DNA of 64,000 nt from Acetobacter malorum (GTDB lineage Bacteria > Pseudomonadota > Alphaproteobacteria > Acetobacterales > Acetobacteraceae), in contig NZ_LHZC01000054.1 of NCBI RefSeq assembly GCF_001580615.1, positions 1 to 64,000 on the forward strand, read 5' to 3'. The position numbers were made by a program, and so were the translations under genes. The stretch's first letter is position 1. Every line of letters begins with the position of its first letter. Below are positions 31,060 to 39,096 of this stretch, piece by piece. The notes beneath the pieces were generated by a model, which was not told where the DNA came from, searched no databases, and saw nothing but the letters and a program-made list of their open reading frames with translations.

Positions 31060-33072
31060 TTGATAGCCAAAACGCCCACCCGCCCCCGCAAGACCACGAC
31101 GCGCAGCCGCACAAAAACGGCTGCCACGGCTGTAGACGCAGCCGCAACGGAAAAGGGTGCGGAAGCGCTTGAGGCTGCACCTGCCGAACAGGCAGACGCG
31201 CCCAAAAAACCTGTACGACGCAGACGGAAAGCTGCTGAGCCAGCCGTTGTGGCTCCCGAAGCCACGGAACAGCCCGCCACTCAAGCTGCGGAAGAGGCCC
31301 CGGTTGCTGAAGAAGCGCCTAAGCCCAAGCGCACCCGGCGCCGTGCGACTCCTGCAAAAAAAGCCGCGACAAAAGCTGTTGCTGAGTCTGCCCCTGAGCC
31401 GACCGCACCGGAAGACTCCGTGAGTGCTGCTCCGGCCCCGGCTGCTGAAGCTACCGTGGCCGAGAAAGCGCCTGAGCCTAAAAAAGCTGCGGTGACACCT
31501 GTAGCCGAGGCTCCGGCTGAATCAGTGACGGCAGAGAGCGCCGAAGCAAAAGCGGAACCTGAAAAGGACGCCGAGCCCAAGGCAACGTTTGCCGATCTGG
31601 AACTGTCCGAACCCCTTCTCCGCGCAGTGACGGAAATGGGCTACACCCATCCCACCCCCATTCAGGAACAGGCTATTCCGGCCATTCTGATGGCGAAGGA
31701 TGTGCTGGGCGTGGCACAGACCGGTACCGGGAAAACGGCATCCTTTACGCTGCCCATGCTGGAAATTCTCTCCGGTTCACGGGCCAGAGCGCGTATGCCG
31801 CGCTCCCTGATTCTGGAACCCACGCGGGAACTGGCACTTCAGGTTGCAGAAAATTTTGTAAATTACGGTAAGCACCTCAAGCTGACCCATGCGCTGCTGA
31901 TTGGCGGCGAGAGCATGGCCGACCAGAAAGAGGTGCTGAACCGCGGCGTGGACGTGCTGATTGCCACCCCGGGCCGTCTGCTGGACCTGTTTGAACGCGG
32001 TGGTCTGCTGCTCACCCAGACACGTATTCTGGTGATTGATGAAGCTGACCGCATGCTGGACATGGGCTTCATCCCTGACATTGAAAAAATTGTCAGCCTG
32101 CTGCCTGCCAACCGTCAGACGCTGTTCTTCTCAGCCACCATGGCTCCGGCTATCCGGCAGCTGGCGGATGCGTTCCTACGGTCTCCCAAGGAAATTACCG
32201 TAAGCCGCGCCTCTTCCGTTGCCACCACCATTACGGCTGGTCTGGTGATTGTGGATGAAGGCAACAAGCGCGACACGCTGCGCAAATTGCTGCGCGACCC
32301 CACGATGCAGAACGCCATTGTGTTCTGTAACCGCAAGCGCGACGTGGACGTACTGATGCAGTCCCTGCAGAAGCACGGTTTTTCCGTAGGTGCTCTGCAT
32401 GGCGATCTGCCACAGTCAGTCCGGTTTTCCACCCTTGAAAAATTCAAGAATGGTGAGCTGAAAATTCTGGTCTGCTCTGATGTCGCCGCGCGTGGGATTG
32501 ATATTGGCGGGCTCTCGCACGTCTTTAACTTCGACCTGCCGTTCCATGCAGAAGATTATGTCCACCGGATTGGCCGTACAGGCCGCGCCGGGAAAGAAGG
32601 CCACGCCTACAGTCTGGCCACGCCGTATGACAAAAATCTGGCCGAAGCCATTGAGACCCTGACCGGCAACAAAATTCCGCGTCTGACGATTGAGGGTATT
32701 GAGCAGCTGGACTGGTCGGACGAAAAACGTCCGCCGCAGGGCCGCCGCAGAGAAAAACCGGGCTCTAAAAGCCAGCATGGGACTCGAGGCGAGAAAACAG
32801 CTCCCGCTCCGCAACAGCCTAAGGCAGCAGCGCCGAAACCTGCTCCCGCAGCACCTGTGCCGCAGCCCGCGCAGGAAAGCCGTCGTTCTACAGGCCGCCT
32901 GCCGCGCCGGGATGACGCACCGCCGATGCCTGCGGGTGATGTGGTTGGCTTTGGCCACACCATTCCAGCCTTCATGCAGCTGCCGCGCCGCATGACGAAT
33001 CTGGCAGACCTCCCTGCCCCGACCACAGACGTTTCTGTATCTGAAGAAGAGGCCGCAAAGCACTCAACGTGA
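31060..33072 (+). CDS. DEAD-box RNA helicase with long N-terminal extension
   Basis: A 670-residue RhlE-like ATP-dependent RNA helicase. The core lies at about residues 175-545, with the Q motif PTPIQEQAIP, Walker A AQTGTGKT (about 220), DEAD at 327-330, SAT near 357 and HRIGRTGRAG near 505. It is preceded by about 170 residues of Ala/Pro/Glu/Lys-rich low-complexity sequence with RRRRK-type clusters, and followed by a basic Pro/Gln/Ala-rich tail. Such tails usually bind RNA. No ATG is available before the core, and the only plausible start is the TTG at 31060 after GAGAG. The stop overlaps the GTG of the next gene, so the two are co-translated. Confidence 0.88.
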   Translation: MIAKTPTRPRKTTTRSRTKTAATAVDAAATEKGAEALEAAPAEQADAPKKPVRRRRKAAEPAVVAPEATEQPATQAAEEAPVAEEAPKPKRTRRRATPAKKAATKAVAESAPEPTAPEDSVSAAPAPAAEATVAEKAPEPKKAAVTPVAEAPAESVTAESAEAKAEPEKDAEPKATFADLELSEPLLRAVTEMGYTHPTPIQEQAIPAILMAKDVLGVAQTGTGKTASFTLPMLEILSGSRARARMPRSLILEPTRELALQVAENFVNYGKHLKLTHALLIGGESMADQKEVLNRGVDVLIATPGRLLDLFERGGLLLTQTRILVIDEADRMLDMGFIPDIEKIVSLLPANRQTLFFSATMAPAIRQLADAFLRSPKEITVSRASSVATTITAGLVIVDEGNKRDTLRKLLRDPTMQNAIVFCNRKRDVDVLMQSLQKHGFSVGALHGDLPQSVRFSTLEKFKNGELKILVCSDVAARGIDIGGLSHVFNFDLPFHAEDYVHRIGRTGRAGKEGHAYSLATPYDKNLAEAIETLTGNKIPRLTIEGIEQLDWSDEKRPPQGRRREKPGSKSQHGTRGEKTAPAPQQPKAAAPKPAPAAPVPQPAQESRRSTGRLPRRDDAPPMPAGDVVGFGHTIPAFMQLPRRMTNLADLPAPTTDVSVSEEEAAKHST

Positions 33073-34397
33073 CAGCTCACACACCGGAGCAACACGCTTC
33101 AGACATTCGCGACGTAACTATTACCTATCTTGGCGCACAGGGTGACGGCGCCGCAGTTCTGGCTGACGGCCAGACCCTGCATGTGCCCTACACCCTGCCG
33201 GGTGAGCAGGTGCGGATAGAACGCACCGCATCCGGCAAATGGGCCGCGACGGAAATTCTTGTTCCCTCTCCGGAGAGAACCGAGCCGCCATGCCCCCTGT
33301 TTGGCGAATGTGGCGGTTGCACGCTCCAGCATATGGACCGTGCAGCACTGCTGGTCTGGAAAACAGACCGGGTGATGGCAGCCCTCAAAAAAGCTGGTTT
33401 TTCTGATCTGCCTGAGCCGAAGGCGTTCCAGGTGCAGCAGCATAGCCGCCGCCGGGCGGATCTGGCCGTGCGCAGAGAAGGCAAAGAGGTTCTGCTTGGT
33501 TTGCATACCCGTGGCAGCACGGACATCATTGACCTGACGACCTGCCCCGTTCTCCACCCTGCCATTATGGACTGCCTGCCGGCCCTCCGTCAGACGCTCA
33601 GAAGTCTGGAAGGGCTGTATCGGGCTGGGGATGTGCGGATTAATCTGCTCGAGTCGGGGCTGGATATCCTTCTGGTCACCGATGGGCCTCTTTCCACCGT
33701 GGACCGCACGCGACTCGCAACGTTATCGGCTGAACACGGCATTCCGCGCATCTGCTGGCAGCGGCAGGGCGATCAGGGTCTGCCGGAAACCGCCGCACAG
33801 ACGCGCCCGGTGCAGCATACGCTGGCCGGGTCCACCGTCAGTCCGCCGACTGGTGCGTTTTTTCAGGCGACCGCAGAAAGTGAAACGCTGATCCAGCAGG
33901 CCGTGCTGGACGCTCTGCCCAAGCTGAACAAGCGTGATGTGGTGATTGAGCTGTATGCGGGCTGCGGCACGCTCAGCTTCCCGCTGGCCCGCCGCGCTCG
34001 CGTGCAGGCTTATGAGGGCTATCCGCCTGCCGCAACAGCCCTGAAGAACGCTGCGGGCGGCACCCGGCTGGAAGTGGCCTGCCGGGATTTAAACCGGCAG
34101 CCTATTATGGCCAAGGAACTCGCTCAGGCAGGCTGTGTGGTGCTGGACCCGCCACATGCCGGGGCCAAGCTGCAAATGAAGCAGATGATTATGGGCAAGC
34201 CCCGCAGCCTGATTTACGTCAGCTGTAATCCTGCCGCGCTGACGAACGATGCAGCAGCCCTGCACGCTGCAGGCTATCGCCTGACCAGCGTGACAGTCAT
34301 TGACCAGTTCCTGTGGTCAGCCGAGGTTGAAGCCGTTTGCGGCTTCAAACATGAAAGCTCTCGCCGCAGCCGCACCGGCCTTTCTCATTCGGGTTGA
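33069..34397 (+). CDS. Fe-S class I SAM RNA methyltransferase, RlmD/TrmA family
   Basis: A 442-residue 5-methyluridine RNA methyltransferase. An N-terminal TRAM-like domain (about residues 12-66) is followed by 4Fe-4S ligands Cys75, Cys81, Cys84 and Cys159 (C-X5-C-X2-C, then TTCPVLHP). The SAM motif ELYAGCGTLSFPLA follows. The catalytic Cys386 is in YVSCNPAAL. The cluster points to the RlmD (23S U1939) branch and not TrmA, but the target base cannot be read from sequence. The start is a GTG overlapping the helicase stop. The last 53 bases overlap the 3' end of the convergent A-type Fe-S carrier gene, adding about 18 residues past the conserved end. Confidence 0.88.
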   Translation: MTAHTPEQHASDIRDVTITYLGAQGDGAAVLADGQTLHVPYTLPGEQVRIERTASGKWAATEILVPSPERTEPPCPLFGECGGCTLQHMDRAALLVWKTDRVMAALKKAGFSDLPEPKAFQVQQHSRRRADLAVRREGKEVLLGLHTRGSTDIIDLTTCPVLHPAIMDCLPALRQTLRSLEGLYRAGDVRINLLESGLDILLVTDGPLSTVDRTRLATLSAEHGIPRICWQRQGDQGLPETAAQTRPVQHTLAGSTVSPPTGAFFQATAESETLIQQAVLDALPKLNKRDVVIELYAGCGTLSFPLARRARVQAYEGYPPAATALKNAAGGTRLEVACRDLNRQPIMAKELAQAGCVVLDPPHAGAKLQMKQMIMGKPRSLIYVSCNPAALTNDAAALHAAGYRLTSVTVIDQFLWSAEVEAVCGFKHESSRRSRTGLSHSG

Positions 34398-34713
34398 GGA
34401 AGACAAACCCTTCCTCAAGCTCGGTCTGGTGGTAGTCCATCTGCGTTCCGATCAGGAACAGGGTGGCCTTGCGGTCTACCAGCAGGGTCAGGCCTTTGTC
34501 TGACACCACCTCATCCCCTTCTGTCGGGGTTTCTACAAACTGCATGTCATAGGCTTTGCCCGAACAGCCTTTGGTGGTGACGCTGATACGCAGCAGCTGC
34601 CCGGCATGGGCCGTTTTATACAAATGCTGGAGGCGTTCTGCTGCTGCGTCGGACAGACGCATTAACGGCGGCAAAGCTCTTTTGACGGGCGGCGCAACAC
34701 TGGTCTGAGACAT
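34345..34713 (-). CDS. sufA: A-type iron-sulfur carrier protein (HesB/IscA/SufA family)
   Basis: A 122-residue carrier that receives Fe-S clusters from the SufBCD scaffold and passes them to apoproteins. The three invariant cysteines are Cys50 (TTKGCSGKAY), Cys114 and Cys116 (GRCGCGESF). It is the last gene of the SUF operon, 16 bases after sufT. The name sufA reflects its operon position. ErpA or IscA would be equally valid by family. Its 3' end runs 53 bases into the convergent methyltransferase gene. Confidence 0.92.
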   Translation of the reverse strand: MSQTSVAPPVKRALPPLMRLSDAAAERLQHLYKTAHAGQLLRISVTTKGCSGKAYDMQFVETPTEGDEVVSDKGLTLLVDRKATLFLIGTQMDYHQTELEEGFVFLNPNEKGRCGCGESFHV

Positions 34714-34729
34714 CGGTCCGTCCTTTCGA

Positions 34730-35341
34730 TTAAAACATATTCAGGGCAAGGCGGGCTTCATCGCTCATACGGGACATATCCCATGGCGGATCCCACACGA
34801 CCTCAACCTGTGCCGAGGCAACACCCGGCACTTTCTCCACAGCGTCCTTCACCTGCACCGGCAGTTCCTGCGCACTCGGGCAGTTAGGAGCCGTGAGAGT
34901 CATTTCGATTTTCACGCGACCATCATCATACAGATCAATGGCGTAGATCAGCCCCAGTTCATAAATATTGACTGGAATTTCCGGGTCATGAACCGTGGCA
35001 ATGGCTTCAATCACTGCATCTTCAGAGGCCGGGCCGGTCGCTTCTCCGGTGCCCTCTGGTGCAGGACTGGTCGCCACCGTCTCCCCATCTGCAGGAACCG
35101 CGTCAGCACCCTCCGCCGAAGCGCTGGCACTGGCACTGGCACTGGCACTGGCACTGGCACTGGCACTGGCACTGGCACTGGCAGGCGCAGCATCGGCATT
35201 ATCAGGAGTCCAGCTTTCGACCCGCGCTGTCTTTGCGCCAGCCTCCGGCGCGTCAGCGTGCAGAACGTCCGTGGTAGCAGTCTGCGTCATTGTGTCCTGC
35301 TCCTGCAGTTCAGGATCATGCACCTTTTCAGACATCGACAT
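34730..35341 (-). CDS. sufT: SufT/MIP18-family Fe-S maturation protein with Ala-Ser tract
   Basis: A 203-residue protein whose C-terminal domain (about residues 105-203) is DUF59/MIP18. It shows HDPEIPVNIYELGLIY and TLTAPNCPSAQELP, with the conserved Cys used in Fe-S cluster maturation. The first 100 residues are an acidic, low-complexity extension containing a 23-residue Ala-Ser tract at about residues 54-76, encoded by the hexamer array at 35125-35183. Typical SufT proteins are only 100-180 residues. AAGGAGG precedes the ATG, which lies inside the end of sufU, and codons upstream of the tract look normal, so the extension is probably translated. Confidence 0.9.
   Translation of the reverse strand: MSMSEKVHDPELQEQDTMTQTATTDVLHADAPEAGAKTARVESWTPDNADAAPASASASASASASASASASASASAEGADAVPADGETVATSPAPEGTGEATGPASEDAVIEAIATVHDPEIPVNIYELGLIYAIDLYDDGRVKIEMTLTAPNCPSAQELPVQVKDAVEKVPGVASAQVEVVWDPPWDMSRMSDEARLALNMF
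35125..35183. repeat. Hexanucleotide array TGGCAC x9 inside sufT
   Basis: Nine perfect copies of TGGCAC (35125-35178) plus a five-base partial copy. On the coding strand this is (AGTGCC)n, giving alternating Ser and Ala. The copies are identical down to third codon positions, so the array is a real DNA-level microsatellite and not merely selected protein composition. Loss or gain of copies would change tract length by two residues without breaking the frame. The same hexamer, on the other strand, recurs at 47965-48042. Confidence 0.97.
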
Positions 35342-35786
35342 GAGAAAGCGCCTCCTTCAAAGCAACCCAGGGCAATTCTGCACAGCGGATTCTCGCCCGG
35401 TGTGCGCGCAGCGGGGCAAATGCTTCCAGAGGCCCCAATGCAGTTGTATCCGTATTCACATCCGGCGTGCTGGCCGGTTCATTCACCAGCATGGCGGAAA
35501 AGCGTCGGCTGAGATCCTGCGCCTGAGGGACAGTCAGACCGGCAACGCGTTCAGCCATCAAATCCGCTGCGGCAAGGCAAATAGCGCAGCCGCGCGTCTG
35601 ATGTCTGATCTGACTGATATGGGTATCAGCCATCTGAACGTCCACCCGGGTCTTATCCCCGCAGAGCGGGTTTTTCCCCTCTCCCTGCGCATCAGCCTGT
35701 TCCAGCCGCCCTGCATGAAGAGGGGTGCGGGCACGATCAACAATCAGCCGATCATACAACGCACCGCTGTCCGCCAGACTGTTCAC
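35328..35786 (-). CDS. sufU: SufU-type Fe-S cluster assembly / sulfur transfer protein
   Basis: A 152-residue IscU-fold protein with the three conserved cysteine positions: Cys42 in NPLCGDK, the GCAICLAAADLM segment, and the C-terminal RIRCAELPW. SufU accepts sulfur from SufS through a zinc-bound Cys swap and delivers it to SufBCD. The start is the GTG at 35786, which overlaps the sufS stop in GTGA. The upstream extension of the frame lies in sufS and is spurious. The 3' end overlaps the sufT start by 14 bases. Confidence 0.92.
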   Translation of the reverse strand: MNSLADSGALYDRLIVDRARTPLHAGRLEQADAQGEGKNPLCGDKTRVDVQMADTHISQIRHQTRGCAICLAAADLMAERVAGLTVPQAQDLSRRFSAMLVNEPASTPDVNTDTTALGPLEAFAPLRAHRARIRCAELPWVALKEALSHVDV

Positions 35787-37036
35787 ACAAAGAAGTTCCG
35801 AATGCGCACCAGCGTATCCGCCAGTGTGTCGATCTCTTCCGGCAGTGTGTAGAGGCCAAAGCTGGCACGCGCCGTAGCCGTCAGGCCAAGGCGACGCATG
35901 AGCGGCTCTGCACAATGGTGCCCGGCCCGCACGGCAATACCGTTCCGGTCCAGCAGAGTCGCAATATCGTGCGGGTGGACATCGTCGATGGTGAAGGAAA
36001 TCACCCCGCCGCGCTCTTTGGGCTGGCCGACGACTTTGAGGCCCGGCACGTCTGCCAGACGGGTCAGAGCATGGGCTGTCAAAGCGGCTTCATGCGCGCC
36101 AATAGCCTCAAACCCGATAGCTTCCACCCATGAGATCGCCGCACCAAGACCAATGGTCTCGATAATGGCCGGGGTGCCTGCCTCGAATTTGTGCGGGACA
36201 TTGGCCCAGGTCGATTTTTCAAAGGTCACGGTGGAGATCATATCTCCGCCACCCATGAACGGCGGCATGGCTTCCAGCAGTTCTTTGCGCGCCCACAGCA
36301 CGCCAATCCCTGTAGGCCCATACAGCTTGTGGCCGGTGAAGGTGTAGAAATCCGCACCCAGAGCCTGCACATCCGTCTTGCGATGCACCACGGACTGGCT
36401 GCCATCAAATAGCACCTGCGCACCGGCGGCATGCGCCATATCCGCAATGGTTTTGGCAGGTGTTACGGTGCCGAGCACGTTGGACATATGGGTAATGGCA
36501 ACCAGCGCCACTTTCCCGTCTGCCAGCAGGCCCTGCAGCGCATCGAGGTCGATATCCCCGGCGTCCGTAATGGGGGCAACACGCAGCTCAATCCCGGCGC
36601 GATCCCGCAGCATCTGCCAGGGGATCAGGTTGGCGTGGTGTTCCATTTCGGAAATAACCACGGCCTGCCCGGGCTTGAGCAGAGCTCCGAACGAATGCGC
36701 CACCAGATTGATGGCTTCCGTGCTGTTGCGCGTGAACACAATTTCTTCACGGGAGTGCGCGTTCAAAAAGCGTGCAATCTGATCGCGCACGGCTTCATAC
36801 GCTTCCGTGGTGCGTTCGCTCATCCAGTACAGGCCGCGATGAATATTGGCATACTGGCTGCGCATGGTGTGCGCCATGGCCTCAATCACCGCTTCCGGCT
36901 TTTGAGCAGAGGCCGCGCTATCCAGAAAGACCAGCGGGCGGTCATGCACTTTTTGCGACAGGATAGGGAACTGCTGGCGGATTCCCGCCACATCCAGATC
37001 CTGCCGGACTTTGTCCTGTGTGGATGCCATGCTCAT
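35783..37036 (-). CDS. sufS: Cysteine desulfurase SufS
   Basis: A 417-residue PLP enzyme that takes sulfur from cysteine for Fe-S clusters. PLP-binding Lys237 is in TFTGHKLYGPTG, His134 stacks on PLP (SEMEHHANLIPW), and Asp211 and His218 are in place. The persulfide-forming Cys375 is in RAGHHCAEPLMRRLG, as in group II (SufS) desulfurases. It sits between sufD and sufU with four-base overlaps on both sides. Confidence 0.95.
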   Translation of the reverse strand: MSMASTQDKVRQDLDVAGIRQQFPILSQKVHDRPLVFLDSAASAQKPEAVIEAMAHTMRSQYANIHRGLYWMSERTTEAYEAVRDQIARFLNAHSREEIVFTRNSTEAINLVAHSFGALLKPGQAVVISEMEHHANLIPWQMLRDRAGIELRVAPITDAGDIDLDALQGLLADGKVALVAITHMSNVLGTVTPAKTIADMAHAAGAQVLFDGSQSVVHRKTDVQALGADFYTFTGHKLYGPTGIGVLWARKELLEAMPPFMGGGDMISTVTFEKSTWANVPHKFEAGTPAIIETIGLGAAISWVEAIGFEAIGAHEAALTAHALTRLADVPGLKVVGQPKERGGVISFTIDDVHPHDIATLLDRNGIAVRAGHHCAEPLMRRLGLTATARASFGLYTLPEEIDTLADTLVRIRNFFV

Positions 37037-38310
37037 GCACTTTCTCCTGCAACCGGGAAAGACCGGGCCAGCATCTGCGTGCAGAGTGCGCGGGCCGTCT
37101 CGTCTTCAATCAGACCCAGTGCTTCATCCATAAACGCATGGATAAGGATCTGCCGCGCTTCCGCATCCGGCACGCCACGGCTGCGCAGATAGAAAAGCTG
37201 ATCGTCATCCAGCGCGCCAACCGTAGCACCATGGCTGCACTTCACATCATCCGCGTAGATTTCAAGCTCAGGCTTGGCGTCAATTTCCGCGTTTTCAGAC
37301 AGCAGCAACGCCTGATTCATCTGGTAGCCGTCGGTTTTCTGGGCCACCCGATCAACAAACACTTTACCCTGAAACACGCCGCGCGCATGGCCATCCAGCA
37401 CGTTCCGCACGGTCTGGCGCGAGATGCAATCCGGTGCTGCATGCGTGATGACACTGGTCACATCGCCAATCTGCTTACCGCCCAGCATCTGCGCCCCGTT
37501 CACATGCACAGTTGCAAACGGTGCAGCCAGACGGGCATGAATTTCCTGACGGGACAAGGCGGCACCCAGACCCAGCACGAAGCTGTCATACGTGCCGCGC
37601 TCTGCAACCTGTGCGTAGGTGGTGGCCAGACATGCCGCATCCTGCCCTTCGGTCTGAAGGGTGACATGCTTGAGGTTAGCTTCCGCCGCCACGCTGATTT
37701 CCAGCACCGGGTTATGCAGATAACGCCCCTGCCCCGCCTGAATGCTGATCAGGGTCAGCTGCGCACCTTCATCCAGTGTGACAGAATGACGCGGATGGAA
37801 AGACACCGGCGTATCCGTCTGGCCCAGAGAGACCAGCAGCACGTCGCCGCCGTTCTTGCCAGCAGGCACATGCAACTGGGCACCGTCAGACGCCAGAGCA
37901 GCGTTCAGAGCCGTCAGCGGGTCACGATCCGGAGCAGACAGAGAACCGAAGGTCTGGGTCTTTGCGAAGAAAGAGACCTTAACCTCCGCAGGCAGCACGG
38001 AAAACGGCTCAGCATAGCGCCCGTTGACAAACACCAGACGCGGCAGGTCCGCCAGCGGGCCAGTGCTCAGCCCGAGGTTTTCAAGCTGCGCCTGAATCTG
38101 CCCGGCGTCATAGACCTCAGCCGGAGCCGCCAGCGGCGTTTCCGACAGAAAACGGAGGCTGGTATAGCGCCATTCTTCTACACGGCGGTCAGGCAGCCCA
38201 CTTCTGTGCAAAGCGCCTATCGCTGCCTTGCGCACCGGGTCTGTCACCCCGTCCAGGCGTGTGCCGAACGGGGCCAGCGTGTCTGACCGATCTTTTGTGA
38301 TTGCGTTCAC
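37033..38310 (-). CDS. sufD: Fe-S cluster assembly protein SufD
   Basis: A 425-residue beta-helix scaffold protein that pairs with SufB and the SufC ATPase. The family segment EIYADDVKCSHGATVGALDDDQLFYLRSRGV near the C-terminus includes the conserved Cys-Ser-His. The N-terminal part has the usual weak conservation (RRVEEWRYTSLRFL). Its ATG lies inside the end of sufC and its stop overlaps the sufS start. Confidence 0.95.
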   Translation of the reverse strand: MNAITKDRSDTLAPFGTRLDGVTDPVRKAAIGALHRSGLPDRRVEEWRYTSLRFLSETPLAAPAEVYDAGQIQAQLENLGLSTGPLADLPRLVFVNGRYAEPFSVLPAEVKVSFFAKTQTFGSLSAPDRDPLTALNAALASDGAQLHVPAGKNGGDVLLVSLGQTDTPVSFHPRHSVTLDEGAQLTLISIQAGQGRYLHNPVLEISVAAEANLKHVTLQTEGQDAACLATTYAQVAERGTYDSFVLGLGAALSRQEIHARLAAPFATVHVNGAQMLGGKQIGDVTSVITHAAPDCISRQTVRNVLDGHARGVFQGKVFVDRVAQKTDGYQMNQALLLSENAEIDAKPELEIYADDVKCSHGATVGALDDDQLFYLRSRGVPDAEARQILIHAFMDEALGLIEDETARALCTQMLARSFPVAGESA

Positions 38311-39083
38311 GCCGCCTCAGCCTCCGCCAGGAACCGGGTGTAGCCTTCGCGGTCGATCTGCTGCGCCAGTTCCGGCCCACCAGAATGGATAATCCGGCCT
38401 TTCGCCATCACATGGATGCGGTCCGGCACCAGATAGTCCAGCAGGCGCTGATGATGGGTAATGACCAGCGCGGAGAAGCTGGGGGAGCGCAGACGGTTAA
38501 CGCCCTCCGCCACAATGCGCAGCGCATCCACGTCCAGCCCGCTATCCGTTTCGTCCAGAATGGCGAAGGATGGCTCAAGGAGCGTCATCTGCAGCACTTC
38601 GTTGCGCTTCTTCTCACCACCTGAGAAGCCGACGTTCACGTTCCGCTTCAGCATGTCAGGCGCCATGGAAAGTTCCTTGGCCGCAGCACGGGCTGTTTTC
38701 AGGAAGGTGACGGCATCCAGCTCGTCTTTCCCACGGGCACGACGCACCGCATTCACAGCCGTGCGCAGGAAGTTGGCGTTGTTCACGCCCGGCAGTTCGA
38801 TAGGAGACTGGAACGCCAGAAAGAGGCCCGCCGCAGCGCGCTCTTCGGGTTCCATCTCCAGCAGGTCCTTGCCCTGAAAGTTTACAGTGCCTGCTGTGAC
38901 TTCATAATCTTCACGCCCGGCCAGCACGTAGGACAGGGTGGATTTCCCTGACCCGTTCGGCCCCATAATGGCGTGAACCTCACCCGGCGGGATGCTGAGA
39001 TCCACACCTTTGAGGATTTCTTTTTCCTGCCCGTCAGCATCAATCCGGGCGCACAGACCGGAAATATCCAAAAACTGGGTCAT
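38307..39083 (-). CDS. sufC: Fe-S cluster assembly ATPase SufC
   Basis: The 258-residue ABC-type ATPase that drives SufBD conformational change during cluster assembly. Walker A GPNGSGKSTLSYVLAG, signature FSGGEKKRNEVLQM and Walker B FAILDETDSGLD are all present and typical of SufC. No membrane segments are seen. I start at the ATG at 39083, eight bases after GGGAG. The frame also has a GTG at 39092 that is too close to that site. It follows sufB after 13 bases. Confidence 0.95.
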   Translation of the reverse strand: MTQFLDISGLCARIDADGQEKEILKGVDLSIPPGEVHAIMGPNGSGKSTLSYVLAGREDYEVTAGTVNFQGKDLLEMEPEERAAAGLFLAFQSPIELPGVNNANFLRTAVNAVRRARGKDELDAVTFLKTARAAAKELSMAPDMLKRNVNVGFSGGEKKRNEVLQMTLLEPSFAILDETDSGLDVDALRIVAEGVNRLRSPSFSALVITHHQRLLDYLVPDRIHVMAKGRIIHSGGPELAQQIDREGYTRFLAEAEAA

Positions 39084-39096
39084 GTCATGCACTCCC

